Origin: UBA12474 sp964549625
Lineage (GTDB): Bacteria; Babelota; Babeliae; Babelales; Babelaceae
Assembly: GCA_964549625.1 (NCBI GenBank)
Contig: CAZJVA010000002.1
Location: 50,114 to 114,113, forward strand
Direction: 5' to 3'
DNA: 64,000 bases
Below are positions 25,485-34,594 of this stretch, one piece after another. The position numbers were made by a program, and so were the translations under genes. Positions within the stretch are counted from its first letter, which is position 1; every line of letters begins with the position of its first letter. The notes under the pieces were generated by a model that worked only from the letters and a program-made list of their open reading frames with translations, did no database searches and was not told where the DNA came from.

Positions 25485-27302
25485 ATGTCAAAAGAGATCA
25501 TCAAGTCATCTCAGTTTCGTGTTTCGCCTTTGTTGAGTGATGAGGAAGAGGTTTTGGGTTCAGCGGCTGCGGCGGATCTTGCTGCGCTGTATGAAACAGG
25601 AACCGTTAACTTCAAGTCCGATGCGATTGTCGAAGGCATGGTGCTTGATATTGCTGGCAACGGGGTATTGGTTGATGTTGGATTTAAGTCTACAGGGCTT
25701 ATTCCGCTCTACGAATTCAACGAGCACGAGCTTAAAGGCTTGAAAAAGGGTGAAAAGATCAATGTTGTGATCGATGAGCTCGAAAATTATGATGGCGAAG
25801 TTGTCCTTTCGTATGAAAAGGCCAAGGCGCGCCAGGCGTGGAAAGAAATTATGGCTCTCTTTGACGAAGGCAAGCCGGTTGAAGGTGTTGTTTCGCACAA
25901 AGTTAAGGGTGGCTTGAGTGTCGATATTGGCATTCCTGCATTCTTGCCAGGCTCACAGGTTGATGTACAGCGGGTTACAGATTTTGACCGTTTTGTCGGT
26001 CAAAAGGTTACTGCGTACGTTATTAAGGTTAACCAGAAGCGGGGTAATGTTATTATTTCCCGTCGTAAATATCTTAATGAGCAGCGCTCTGAAGTGCGCA
26101 AAAAAGTCCTTGAAACGCTTCAGATTGATCAAATCATCCAGGGTGTTGTTAAAAACATTACCAGTTATGGTGCGTTTGTTGATATCGGCGGTGTCGATGG
26201 ATTGCTCCACATCACGGATATGACTTGGGGGCGCATCGCGCATCCGAGTGAAGTAGTCAAGATTGGAGATACTGTTTCGGTTAAGGTTCTTTCATTTGAT
26301 CCTGTTAACGAGAAGATCTCTCTTGGTATGAAGCAATTGAGTGAAAATCCATGGGGCGAAATTCCTGAGTCGATCAAGGTTGGCGAAAAGATTAAGGGTT
26401 CAATTTCAAGTATCACGGATTATGGTCTCTTTGTTGAAGTTGCTCCAGGTGTTGAAGGTTTGGTCCATATCTCCGAAGTTTCTTGGACTGATCGTATCAA
26501 TGACCTGCATCGTCATTTTAAAGTTGGGCAAGAGATTGAGGCTTTGGTTGTTTCTTTGGATAAAGAAATTCGCCGTATGTCCTTGAGTGTCAAGCAAATG
26601 CAAGCTAATCCATGGGATGCTGTTGCGGGTGATCTTGAAGTTGGAAAAATTGTTACGGGTACCGTCCGCAATATTACTGACTTTGGAGTCTTTGTTCAAT
26701 TGGCACCGGGTGTTGATGGCTTGATTCATATTTCTGATCTCTCGTGGACAGAGCATATTAAGCATCCTGCTGACCTCTTTAAAAAGGGTGACGAAGTTCG
26801 CGCAATTATCACTGATGTAAACAAGGATAAGCGCAAAATTTCATTGGGTGTTAAGCAGCTCGAAGAAAATCCATGGGAAAATCTTGAAACCAAATATCCG
26901 GTTGATTCCAACGTTGAAGGCGAGGTTACCAAGATTACTGATTTTGGTGCGTTTGTTCGTCTTCCAAGTGGCATTGAAGGCTTGGTTCATATTTCTGAGT
27001 TGTCTGGTGATAACGTTGAAAATGTGGGTGATATTCTTCGTGTTAGCGATAAGCGACAGTTCCGTGTTATTAAGGTTAACCAAGAAGAACATAAGCTTGG
27101 CTTAAGCTTGCGACCAAAATCTGCAGAGCGTCCAAAGCGTGAGCGTCAGCCAAAAGAAGAGCGTCCGGCTCGCCGTGAGCGCCCAGCTTCTGAGGCGACA
27201 AGTCGTCCTGCAGTTCGTGTTAAGTCACAGTTACAACTTGAACTTGAAAAGCACGCGGCTGCAGCTGGTGATGAAGCCGCTTCAGCAGATGATGCTGAAT
27301 AG
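25485..27302 (+). CDS. rpsA: 30S ribosomal protein S1
   Basis: The 605-residue protein consists of six S1 (OB-fold) domains in tandem. They are recognisable from repeats such as VEGMVLDIAGNGVLVDVGF, IQGVVKNITSYGAFVDIG, IKGSISSITDYGLFVEVA, VTGTVRNITDFGVFVQLA and VEGEVTKITDFGAFVRLP, each followed by GLIHISDLSW-like segments. Residues after about 545 form a basic, Arg/Pro/Glu-rich tail (ERPKRERQPKEERPARR) and an Ala/acidic end. S1 binds mRNA and helps the 30S subunit initiate on structured or weakly SD-led messages. GGAG lies 7 nt before the ATG. ndk starts 8 nt after its stop. The 292 nt upstream hold no gene and probably the divergent promoters for rpsA and the AAA pair. Confidence 0.96.
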   Translation: MSKEIIKSSQFRVSPLLSDEEEVLGSAAAADLAALYETGTVNFKSDAIVEGMVLDIAGNGVLVDVGFKSTGLIPLYEFNEHELKGLKKGEKINVVIDELENYDGEVVLSYEKAKARQAWKEIMALFDEGKPVEGVVSHKVKGGLSVDIGIPAFLPGSQVDVQRVTDFDRFVGQKVTAYVIKVNQKRGNVIISRRKYLNEQRSEVRKKVLETLQIDQIIQGVVKNITSYGAFVDIGGVDGLLHITDMTWGRIAHPSEVVKIGDTVSVKVLSFDPVNEKISLGMKQLSENPWGEIPESIKVGEKIKGSISSITDYGLFVEVAPGVEGLVHISEVSWTDRINDLHRHFKVGQEIEALVVSLDKEIRRMSLSVKQMQANPWDAVAGDLEVGKIVTGTVRNITDFGVFVQLAPGVDGLIHISDLSWTEHIKHPADLFKKGDEVRAIITDVNKDKRKISLGVKQLEENPWENLETKYPVDSNVEGEVTKITDFGAFVRLPSGIEGLVHISELSGDNVENVGDILRVSDKRQFRVIKVNQEEHKLGLSLRPKSAERPKRERQPKEERPARRERPASEATSRPAVRVKSQLQLELEKHAAAAGDEAASADDAE

Positions 27303-27310
27303 GAGTGGGT

Positions 27311-27715
27311 ATGGAACGTACTTTTGCAATTATTAAGCCAGATGCTGTTAAAGCGGGCCATATAGGTGACATCGTTCGCCTTATTGAGCTTAATGGCTTT
27401 AATATTGTTCGCATGGAAAAGCGCCAAATTACTCGCGATTTGGCGGAGCAGTTTTATGGTATTCACCAAAGTAAGCCGTTTTTTGGTGAATTGGTTGAAT
27501 ACATGACCTCAGGCCCCGTAGTTGTTATGGCTTTGGAGTGTGATGGTGCAATTGCTTCATGGCGAGAGCTTATGGGCGCAACTGATCCAAAAAAAGCTCA
27601 GCTTGGTACTATTCGTCGTATGTTTGGCACGCATATTGGAAGCAATGCTACGCATGGCTCTGATGCGCCTGAAACTGCGGTGTTTGAGTTAGGTCTATTT
27701 TTTCCAGGCCTATAA
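27311..27715 (+). CDS. ndk: nucleoside diphosphate kinase
   Basis: The ATG at 27311 has AGGAG 5 nt upstream; a GTG two codons earlier overlaps that site and is rejected. The 134-residue enzyme has the family start MERTFAIIKPDAVKAG and the active-site segment IGSNATHGSDAPETA, with the phospho-accepting His. SKPFFGELVEYMTSGPVVVMAL and ATDPKKAQLGTIRRMFG are also diagnostic. It equilibrates nucleoside di- and triphosphates in the cytoplasm. It is the second gene of an rpsA-ndk unit that ends at the strong palindromic terminator. Length is normal for bacteria (about 140). Confidence 0.97.
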   Translation: MERTFAIIKPDAVKAGHIGDIVRLIELNGFNIVRMEKRQITRDLAEQFYGIHQSKPFFGELVEYMTSGPVVVMALECDGAIASWRELMGATDPKKAQLGTIRRMFGTHIGSNATHGSDAPETAVFELGLFFPGL

Positions 27716-27735
27716 GACGATTTTATCGTAAACAC

Positions 27736-27775
27736 AAAAGGAAGAGCCCGGGCAGCTGCCCGGGCTCTTCCTTTT
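27736..27775. terminator. bidirectional Rho-independent terminator (40-bp perfect palindrome)
   Basis: Bases 27736-27755 are the exact reverse complement of 27756-27775, with a GC-rich core (GGAAGAGCCCGGGCAG and its complement) and A/T tracts at both ends. It ends the rpsA-ndk transcript on plus and the convergent small exported protein gene on minus. Confidence 0.95.
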
Positions 27776-27778
27776 TGG

Positions 27779-28189
27779 CTATCTTGGGGTTTGGGTGTTG
27801 TTTTTGTTTTTTTCGTAGACTGATTGTGCAAATTTGGTTGCTGCTCCAAGTATGTTGTTAAGTTCTATTTTCGTTTTTTTTGAAATGTTTTTTTGTGCAG
27901 TTTGAGCGCATAGGTCTGCTAAAAAGGCGCATAAAACGTCAATATTGGGATTGGGTTCTTTGGTTTTTTTAAGCTTGTTTAATATGTTTGTAGCGGGGAA
28001 TGAGTTGTCGAAATTCATGGAAATGTTGAGCGGTGAAGGTTTTTGTTTTACATCTGGGTGTGCTTGATAGAGCTCATAGAGTTTGAGGTTTGTATCTTGC
28101 ACGAGTTTTTGTTCGTTGCCTTGCATAGCTATTATTGGGCAGAAATTTAGCATTATGGCTAATGGTACCAATCGTTTACTCATTTTCAT
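27779..28189 (-). CDS. small exported protein of unknown function
   Basis: The 136-residue protein starts with a signal peptide (MKMSKRLVPLAIMLNFCPIIAM, cleavage near residue 22). The mature part is mostly helical and polar, with two nearby cysteines (VLCAFLADLCAQTA) that could form a disulfide outside the cytoplasm. The C-terminus is Lys/Asn-rich. AAGGA lies 6 nt before the ATG at 28189. It converges on ndk at a shared palindromic terminator. No family was recognised. Confidence 0.65.
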   Translation of the reverse strand: MKMSKRLVPLAIMLNFCPIIAMQGNEQKLVQDTNLKLYELYQAHPDVKQKPSPLNISMNFDNSFPATNILNKLKKTKEPNPNIDVLCAFLADLCAQTAQKNISKKTKIELNNILGAATKFAQSVYEKNKNNTQTPR

Positions 28190-28402
28190 AATAAATCCTT
28201 ATATAGTGGTTATGAGTTTGTTTTGCCATGAGACTGTTAGATGAAAGGCCGCCTCGGGGTTGTTGTAGGCCCATGGTTTCTGGTTGTTATGATACTTAGT
28301 AGAAGGCGTTTTCTAGGGCGCTCGCCTTATAAGTGGTTTTGTATTTATCAATACTATTTTAAGAGAAAAGCCTATGTGCGCTTGGCCACGGTTTTTTTCG
28401 TT

Positions 28403-29488
28403 CTAGCCATTTTCTAGCATGGTTATATTTATGGTAGAAAGTGGGGGGTTGTTTGGTTGGCATTTGGTCAATGGAGCAAGGTGTTTTTGTTTAGTCTTTG
28501 AGATTAATGGTAAGATGTGGGTCAGGAGCTCTCTAAGTCCGCTATTTGCGGGGATTTCTAGCTGCTTTTTATATGGTTTGCTTAAGGCTATTTGGCAGCT
28601 TTTGAAAAAGAGTGCTTCTTGGCGGCTCAGAGGTTGAAGCTTCCAGGCTCTTGTCTTGTTTTCTTGATCAACAATTTTTAATGTGGTCTTATCTGGGGTT
28701 ATTGTGCTTGATTGGGGTTGGGTCTGAAGGTCGTGTGTAGAAATTTTTTCTCCCGTAGGGATGTGCCAGATATTAAGTGTTCCTGCAGTATTTATAGATA
28801 AGAGCACTTCTTTTTGTTCGTTTAAAAATAATTTTTGTATGGGGCTTTTCTTGATGCCGATGATTTCAGGATTGGTTGTTTTTTTTGCGCACAGGATTGA
28901 GCCATCTTTATAGCCGATGTATAGTCTGTCATTGATTGTAGCGTGAACCAGTGAGGTTATGTCTTTAACAGGTTTTTTGGGAAGAATATAGCCGGTTAGT
29001 AGGGGTTTTGAGGGTTGCTCGTAAGTTGATGGCCATCTTGTTGTTAATGTATCTTCTGTTATTAAAAATCTGCTGATAGGTTCATATGTTCGAGCTGCTT
29101 GGACAAGAAGTTTTTTTGCGTCTGGGTATCGCTTTTCATGTAAAAGTCTAGCGATGTCGCTACATATTTTTTGCTCGGCTAAAATCTTTGTATGCGGTTT
29201 GGGGGTTGTGGCAGGCTGAAGTATTGTAAGAGTCTCTTCTGTACTTTGACTTGCGTATATTCTCGCAGAATCCAGAGATTTTGGCTTTTTGGTTTTAAGC
29301 AACGTTTTACTGAATGATTTGCCGAGAAGTAGGTAGAGTTGTTCGCTTTCTTCCAACGTAAATTCTGAGAAGCTTTTTTGGAAAACAGATTTGTAGTCAG
29401 TTTTTTTTTTAGGAGCGCCATCTAGGAGTATAGCAGGAAACATGATTGCTAAAAGGATTAAACAGAGCCTCATTTTTTTGTATCGCAT
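28403..29488 (-). CDS. exported WD40-like protein
   Basis: The 361-residue product has a signal peptide (MRYKKMRLCLILLAIMFPAILLDGA). After a helical N-terminal region (to about residue 150), beta-rich segments follow that read like degenerate WD40 repeats, for example DRLYIGYKDGSILCAKK, VLLSINTAGTLNIWHIPTG and STITPDKTTLKIVDQENKTRAW. The end is helical. WD40 propellers are protein-binding platforms and are common in eukaryote-interacting bacteria. Only two or three blades are recognisable, so the fold is inferred. AAAGG lies 7 nt before the start. It shares its general plan (signal peptide, helical part, WD40-like part) with the broken gene at 30928-32732. Confidence 0.7.
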   Translation of the reverse strand: MRYKKMRLCLILLAIMFPAILLDGAPKKKTDYKSVFQKSFSEFTLEESEQLYLLLGKSFSKTLLKTKKPKSLDSARIYASQSTEETLTILQPATTPKPHTKILAEQKICSDIARLLHEKRYPDAKKLLVQAARTYEPISRFLITEDTLTTRWPSTYEQPSKPLLTGYILPKKPVKDITSLVHATINDRLYIGYKDGSILCAKKTTNPEIIGIKKSPIQKLFLNEQKEVLLSINTAGTLNIWHIPTGEKISTHDLQTQPQSSTITPDKTTLKIVDQENKTRAWKLQPLSRQEALFFKSCQIALSKPYKKQLEIPANSGLRELLTHILPLISKTKQKHLAPLTKCQPNNPPLSTINITMLENG

Positions 29489-29573
29489 AATTAAACCTTT
29501 TTAATTTCTTTCAGTGCTTCAGTTTAGCAAAAAGTTTATTAAGATGCGAAAATAAATGATGTGAGCTGCCTTT

Positions 29574-30734
29574 TTATTGCGTTTTCATTTGTTTCAGAGT
29601 GTTGCAGAGTTCGGCATAAGTTTCGGGAAAGTTGTTTGAGGTGATATCATCTCCTGAGTCTAGAAGAGCGGCATATGCAAGCAATTCTTTTTGATCAGCT
29701 GGTGAGAGGGTTAGAATGTTTTTGAATAATGCTGTTTTAGTCTCTGTATTGGTCAAGAGGCTTGGGAGGAGTATGCGCAGGGCGCTGGCATGAACATTGC
29801 TGCTTAGTTTTGCTTCCTCTAAGGATTTGAGACAGTCCTGTATATTGTGGACAGGTACTAGGTTAAGCCAGAAAAACAAAAAGTTTTCCAAGGCTTCTAT
29901 TGCGTCTTTTTCGCTGAGTTCTTTGGACCATAGGCAGATTGTATTAAGAAATTGTTTTGACAAGGAGCCGTTACTAAGAGCTCCAAAATTTTTTAGCAGG
30001 GCTGTTTTTTCATTATTTGGACATTGGAGGAATGCATTTAAAAAGGCTTCTTTTTCTTTAGTTGTTGGTTTTTGTGCAAAAAAATCAGTAAGGCGGCCCG
30101 CTAGTTTTTGGCATTCAATTGATAGGCGGCTCTTTTTTGAGGATGGCATCAAGTAGCTTTTTTCGATAAGTCGGCGAACGAAAGCCCTCAGGATGGGTGA
30201 AGTCAAGGTGTTAATTGCGGCTATGCAGTTTGTTTGCTCGAGGAGCTTTTCTTGTTCTATTTGTTCGATTGGTAACGGCGAAAAAAAACTTTTTAGCAGG
30301 CTAATTCGAATGTCTTCGCTTGTTTTTGCTGATTCAGGAATTGTGTTGAGCAATAAGAAGAATTCTTGCAACACCTGTTTGTCCCGTCTGATTTGAGGAT
30401 TTAAAAAGTAGAAGGCATTGTCTTTGAGTATTTGAACTCTTTCTGCGAGGGGAAAGTGCTTGACAGTGTTAATGCGTTGGGAGAGGTAAAAGGATTGATG
30501 TAGCGCGAGGGAGAGTTTGGTAAAGGTTTGGAGAGCTTTTGTCTTTTCTATGTTATCAGCATATTCAGTGCTTTTTGCCGCGATATAATTTTGGGTTGTT
30601 ACAGGTAGGTTTTTTTTGAGAAGGTTAATTTCTTTATGGTATTGGACAAATTTATTAGCTTTTTGCTGTTCTTCGTATCCAAGCGCACATGTTGAGATTG
30701 TTATTCCCAGTAGGAAAAGAAGGTGAGCGTTCAT
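29574..30734 (-). CDS. exported alpha-helical protein, unknown function
   Basis: The 386-residue protein has a signal peptide (MNAHLLFLLGITISTCALG, about 1-19). The rest appears almost entirely alpha-helical. Short helix pairs recall HEAT- or TPR-like solenoids, for example SPILRAFVRRLIEKS, LNAFLQCPNNEKTALLKNF and LRILLPSLLTNTETKTALFKNIL; no canonical repeat consensus can be fixed by eye. AAGGAGAATCT before the ATG at 30734 is a strong ribosome-binding site. It lies upstream of the WD40-like gene on the same strand and divergent from the broken WD40-like gene. Function unknown; a periplasmic or secreted binding scaffold is an inference. Confidence 0.68.
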   Translation of the reverse strand: MNAHLLFLLGITISTCALGYEEQQKANKFVQYHKEINLLKKNLPVTTQNYIAAKSTEYADNIEKTKALQTFTKLSLALHQSFYLSQRINTVKHFPLAERVQILKDNAFYFLNPQIRRDKQVLQEFFLLLNTIPESAKTSEDIRISLLKSFFSPLPIEQIEQEKLLEQTNCIAAINTLTSPILRAFVRRLIEKSYLMPSSKKSRLSIECQKLAGRLTDFFAQKPTTKEKEAFLNAFLQCPNNEKTALLKNFGALSNGSLSKQFLNTICLWSKELSEKDAIEALENFLFFWLNLVPVHNIQDCLKSLEEAKLSSNVHASALRILLPSLLTNTETKTALFKNILTLSPADQKELLAYAALLDSGDDITSNNFPETYAELCNTLKQMKTQ

Positions 30735-30927
30735 AGATTCTCCTTTTTGGTCTATGGATTAGTGCTTTTAAATCGCAATTGAAGGCGCTGTTATGATTTT
30801 TCGTTATATTTTCATAAAACTTTTGTTTTGTCGACCTGTTCTATATTAGTTGGTTTTTTATTTGACGCAGGCTCATGTTATCAAGGCTATGAGATTGATT
30901 AGGATGATTCAATAGCGAGGGTTATCG

Positions 30928-32732
30928 ATGAAGTGCTATGGACTACGCTTCTTTTTATGCGGTTTTTTGGTGATGGTAGGTGTGTTTTCGAAAGCAGCAG
31001 AGAATAAATATCCCAACATCGTTAAATATTCAGCCTATTGCCAAGGGTGGTTGAACGAGAAAAAAACGAAAACAGGAACAGCGGTTTTGGAGCCCTCTGT
31101 TTTTGGTACGGCCAAGCAGTTGTTTGCCCGTGTAGCGAACAAGATAAAATTTGATAAAAAAGTGCTGCCCGGTGAGGATCTTAAAAAAGCTCTTGAAGTG
31201 ACAGAGCTGCTTTTAGGTTTACTGAATAAGGGGAATGTGCAAGATTTTGCCACTCTGGTAGCTAAAGTGCCTTTTAGGAGCGGAGCTAAGTCCAGAGATC
31301 TTTCATCGTTACACTTGCTCATGCTTGCATATGGTTTTAAATTTTCTCAGCTATTTCGGCGAAGCCTTCTCCACTCTTTTTTGGAGGAAGTTGCTCCTTC
31401 TTTTGCCCTTGAAGTTGATAGTAAAAGGATGGAAGAAGATCTTTGGTTTATCGCCAACTTGTTGGATCCAATTAAGGTAACAATTTCACCTCAGGTTGTT
31501 TGGGCATCGAATTAGTTTTCTGCTTTAAAACTTGTTTTTAATCCAGCAGGTGTATTGCTGGTTGTTCCAAGGCTGGGAACACCCTTTGTTGTAGACCTTA
31601 AAACAGGGAAAAGCCAACAGCTTTTTGGATCTGGTGAGTCAATTTGTTCTGCTAGTATTAGTTTTGATGGCACGCGTATTCTTATGGTTTCGAAGGCGGG
31701 CGGATGGGTCTCCTGGTGGAATACAAAAAATAGTTTTGCGGAGGGACGGGTAGATTTTTTGGATGATGAAGCAAAACCTTGTTATGCAGCGTTTGATCCG
31801 CAGGGCAAAAAATTGCTGTTATGTTTACGGATAGGTCTGTTTCGATCATTGATAAAGCATCTGAGAACGTATGTTATTCATTTGGAAAAATAGCGGAAGA
31901 TGCTTCTGCTTTTAGCTTTTCTCCTGATGGAGAAAAGTTTCTTGTTTCAACAAAGGAGTGCGTTTATCTATATTGGCTATTAACGGGGGGCTGTAACAAA
32001 CTAGTTGTACCTAAATATTTTATTGCGCAATTTAGTCCAGATGGAAGCCGTATTATAGCGCCTTCTGAGAAACCTGAAACAGCACAGATTATGAGTGTAA
32101 CAAAAAAAGCTTCGTGTCTCTTGGAAGGCGAAAAGGAGATAGTGTCTGCACGCTTTAGCCCAAAAGGGACCTATGCGATAACAATATATTGTGATGGAAC
32201 GGTAGGGGTATGGGATGCTACTTCCGGGAAGTTGAAGGGGATGTTGGGCCAAGAAGGGGTTTGTGTAAAAGGATTGGATTGCAGTTTTGATGAAAATTAT
32301 CTAGCAACCCTATCTGGCAATGTTGTGCGCATATGGGATATTGCTACAAGTAAGGAGGTCCATCGGCTGGTGCATAATTATGACGATGGAAAGGGAGAGG
32401 TCCATTTTGTGAGGTTTATTAGTCATAATGGACAGTTTTTGATTTCATTATGGGAAAATAAGGATTTTGAGCAGCGACTTCTTAAATGGGATCTTAGTCC
32501 TTTGGTGGCCCCTGTAGAGGAGGTGGCTTTTGCTGCGTTTAAAAAATGGTCTTCTTTAACTCATTGTTCGAGGCTCATTTCTCTTGGCAAGTCGGCCTAC
32601 GGTAGTTATGTTGTTAAAAATTTAAATGGGCGTTTTGATAGTGATTACCCTGCTATTCCTATTAAAAATCAAAAATTTAGGCTAGGGGATTATTGTTTAC
32701 CGAAACAACATGCGGTTGGTTGGGATGTTTGA
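30928..32732 (+). pseudogene. exported WD40-like protein gene broken by a stop and a frameshift
   Basis: A signal peptide (MKCYGLRFFLCGFLVMVGVFS) begins an open frame at 30928 that meets TAG at 31513-31515. The same frame continues after it with WD40-like sequence (STNPAG-like VFNPAGVLLVV, ISFDGTRILMVSKAGGWVSWW) up to about 31806. Coding then moves to another frame and continues to 32732 (FSPDGEKFLVST, FSPKGTYAITIYCDGTVGVW, VRIWDIATSKE). The frame change coincides with a run of six A at 31807-31812. One additional A would join the frames as FDPQGKKIAVMFTDRSVSI, typical WD40 wording. The intact product would have about 600 residues with a helical N-terminal part and a propeller. Both lesions would be needed to explain it as real decay; sequencing error could explain the A-run but hardly the TAG. 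Confidence 0.8.
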
Positions 32733-32738
32733 ACAAGT

Positions 32739-34331
32739 TTAAAATAATTGATTGAGTACGTTTGCGTTGGTGGTGCTACTTGTAATTGCTTGGTAAAAGC
32801 TCTGGTCGTAGCGCCGAGTCTCAATCACAATTGGCGTGGTGATCGCATGTCCTAGGACAAGCGCCTGTTGTTTACTACTCAGCGTGGCGAGTACGGTTTT
32901 GAGCTCTTGGGCGCCCGCCATACCGCAGAGTACGGCGCTTATATCTTTTTCGTCGTGGAGTTGTGCGATAAATTTGGTGCCAATTTGCGAGAGGATTTCT
33001 GGGTCGATACCTGATGGCCGCTGGTCAACCACCATTAGCGAGACATAATATTTTCGCATCTCACGTGCAATAGTACCAAAAATTGTTTGCTGTGCCGAAA
33101 CAGGGTTAAGAAATTTATGGGCTTCTTCAATGATAATCAATAGTTTTTTTGGTTCGTCTTCAGGCCGTTGGGACGCTAGAAACTGTTCAGTTTTTTCGAT
33201 GTATTTTGCATGAATGCGGCGGGTAATGATATTGGCCAACAATAGGTAGCAGAAAGTTGAAGCGTAGGTTCCAAATTCAATGATTACCGATATGCCTCGG
33301 TCTAAATGTTCCATCAGGGTTTGAATTGGGCTCTGGTTGCCTTGGGTATCGCGTGTAAAAAAGGGAAAGCGTTCGATGATTCGTAGTTTGCGGTATAATG
33401 CGGCGATAGATTCTGCATGAGCACCCAACTCTTGCGCTAGTTCAGCGGCTTGTATCCCACGATCAAGAAGCTCTATGAGCCAGTTTTGTTTGTAGCGTGC
33501 GGCTAGTAAATAAGCAGCTTCGCACGCGGTGGGATGGAGATTGAGTTCTCCAGAGAGCGCTAAAATGTCTCCAACACTGATACTTTGTAGCGGGATGGTT
33601 ACGCAGATATCTGGATTGCCGCCACGTCGTCGTGTTGCTTGTGGATCAAGTGAAAAAATTGCCGTTTGAGCGGGAAAGAGTGTTTTCAGTCCTTTGACAA
33701 ATGGTGCGTTGCTGTTTTCATTGCGCGCTTGTAGCCCGTACTCGCTGTGCATGTCGAAAATGAGGCATGTTGCTCGTTCATGTTTAAGGAGGCCTGCTAG
33801 GAGTAGTCGAGTAATAAATGTTTTTCCTGTGCCCGTTTTGCCAAAAACACCGCTGCTTCGTTCAGTGAATTTTTCGAGATCAATGCAAACATCGGTCTGC
33901 ATATCTAAAGGTTGGCCAATTGCAAATGCTTTTCCTGGAGCATGTTGTTCGCTACCAAAAATATGGGCAATTTCTTCGTTGCTAGCCGGAAGAACTGCGG
34001 CAAAATGTTTGGGAATGCTTTTGACTGGCGTTATCTGTTTTTCATTTGTGAGTGCTATAAGTGGGCGTATCATAGCATGTGCACTGCATGAAGTGGCTTG
34101 TATAACTTCGTGAGCGATGCTTTGGCGTTCTAAGTAACCAAAAGCGCCATAATTTGGAATAGGGTCAAGCCGAATGTCGGTCAAAAGCGAAAAAAAGGTG
34201 ACATGGGTGCCTTGAATAGAGACAAAGCGACCGCTCTTTAGTTCCTCAATATCGCACTGTGGATTAATGCGCATCAAAAAGCCTTGAGCTAGTGATCCGG
34301 ATACAATGGTTCCTAATTCCTTGGTCTTCAT
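32739..34331 (-). CDS. herA: HerA-like ATPase (DUF87, HAS-barrel)
   Basis: The 530-residue protein begins with a beta-rich HAS-barrel-like region (LGTIVSGSLAQGFLMRI). The P-loop GKTGTGKT is at 164-171, then CLIFDMHSEYG, and Walker B KLLIIIEEAHKFLNP lies near 395-408. A late QRPSGIDPEILSQIGTKFI segment matches the HerA/FtsK/VirB4 superfamily. HerA forms a hexameric bipolar DNA translocase, in archaea working with the nuclease NurA in end resection; in bacteria it occurs in repair and some defence systems. No nurA-like or SIR2-like partner is seen next to it. The start follows the atpC stop by 5 nt with no clear ribosome-binding site, suggesting coupling to atpD-atpC. Confidence 0.88.
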   Translation of the reverse strand: MKTKELGTIVSGSLAQGFLMRINPQCDIEELKSGRFVSIQGTHVTFFSLLTDIRLDPIPNYGAFGYLERQSIAHEVIQATSCSAHAMIRPLIALTNEKQITPVKSIPKHFAAVLPASNEEIAHIFGSEQHAPGKAFAIGQPLDMQTDVCIDLEKFTERSSGVFGKTGTGKTFITRLLLAGLLKHERATCLIFDMHSEYGLQARNENSNAPFVKGLKTLFPAQTAIFSLDPQATRRRGGNPDICVTIPLQSISVGDILALSGELNLHPTACEAAYLLAARYKQNWLIELLDRGIQAAELAQELGAHAESIAALYRKLRIIERFPFFTRDTQGNQSPIQTLMEHLDRGISVIIEFGTYASTFCYLLLANIITRRIHAKYIEKTEQFLASQRPEDEPKKLLIIIEEAHKFLNPVSAQQTIFGTIAREMRKYYVSLMVVDQRPSGIDPEILSQIGTKFIAQLHDEKDISAVLCGMAGAQELKTVLATLSSKQQALVLGHAITTPIVIETRRYDQSFYQAITSSTTNANVLNQLF

Positions 34332-34336
34332 GGAGG

Positions 34337-34588
34337 TTACGATTGACTTATAATGATACGTATCTCGTTTCGGTTAATTGCTGCAAGGCCACTCGTAAGG
34401 TGCTCAGACTGGTGTGTGCCTGTTGCGTCCATGAAGTTGATGCTTGAGTTATGTTTGAGTGCCGCATAAAGCGCAGCGTGTCCAGGAAGGATAATTCGAG
34501 TTCCTTGTTCAGTTGTTAATTCTAACTCAAGAATTTGGTGGGCCAGGGTTTTTGTGGGGTAGACGAGGGTCAGGGTCATGTGCTGCAT
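34337..34588 (-). CDS. atpC: ATP synthase epsilon subunit, N-terminal domain only
   Basis: The 83-residue protein matches the beta-sandwich domain of F1 epsilon (MTLTLVYPTKTLAHQ, RIILPGHAALYAALKHNSSINF). The C-terminal helical hairpin that inhibits ATP hydrolysis in longer homologues (about 130-140 residues) is absent. It follows atpD after 6 nt and precedes herA by 5 nt. The rest of the F-type ATPase operon is not in the window. Subunit role: rotor stalk component linking F1 to the c-ring. The short form may be unable to auto-inhibit the enzyme, an inference from length alone. Confidence 0.8.
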   Translation of the reverse strand: MQHMTLTLVYPTKTLAHQILELELTTEQGTRIILPGHAALYAALKHNSSINFMDATGTHQSEHLTSGLAAINRNEIRIIISQS

Positions 34589-34594
34589 AGTGTT

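Noticed and set aside
32739..34331. HerA as part of a HerA-SIR2/DUF4297 or NurA defence system
   Set aside because: Neighbours are atpC and a broken WD40-like gene; no partner effector or NurA-like gene is adjacent.
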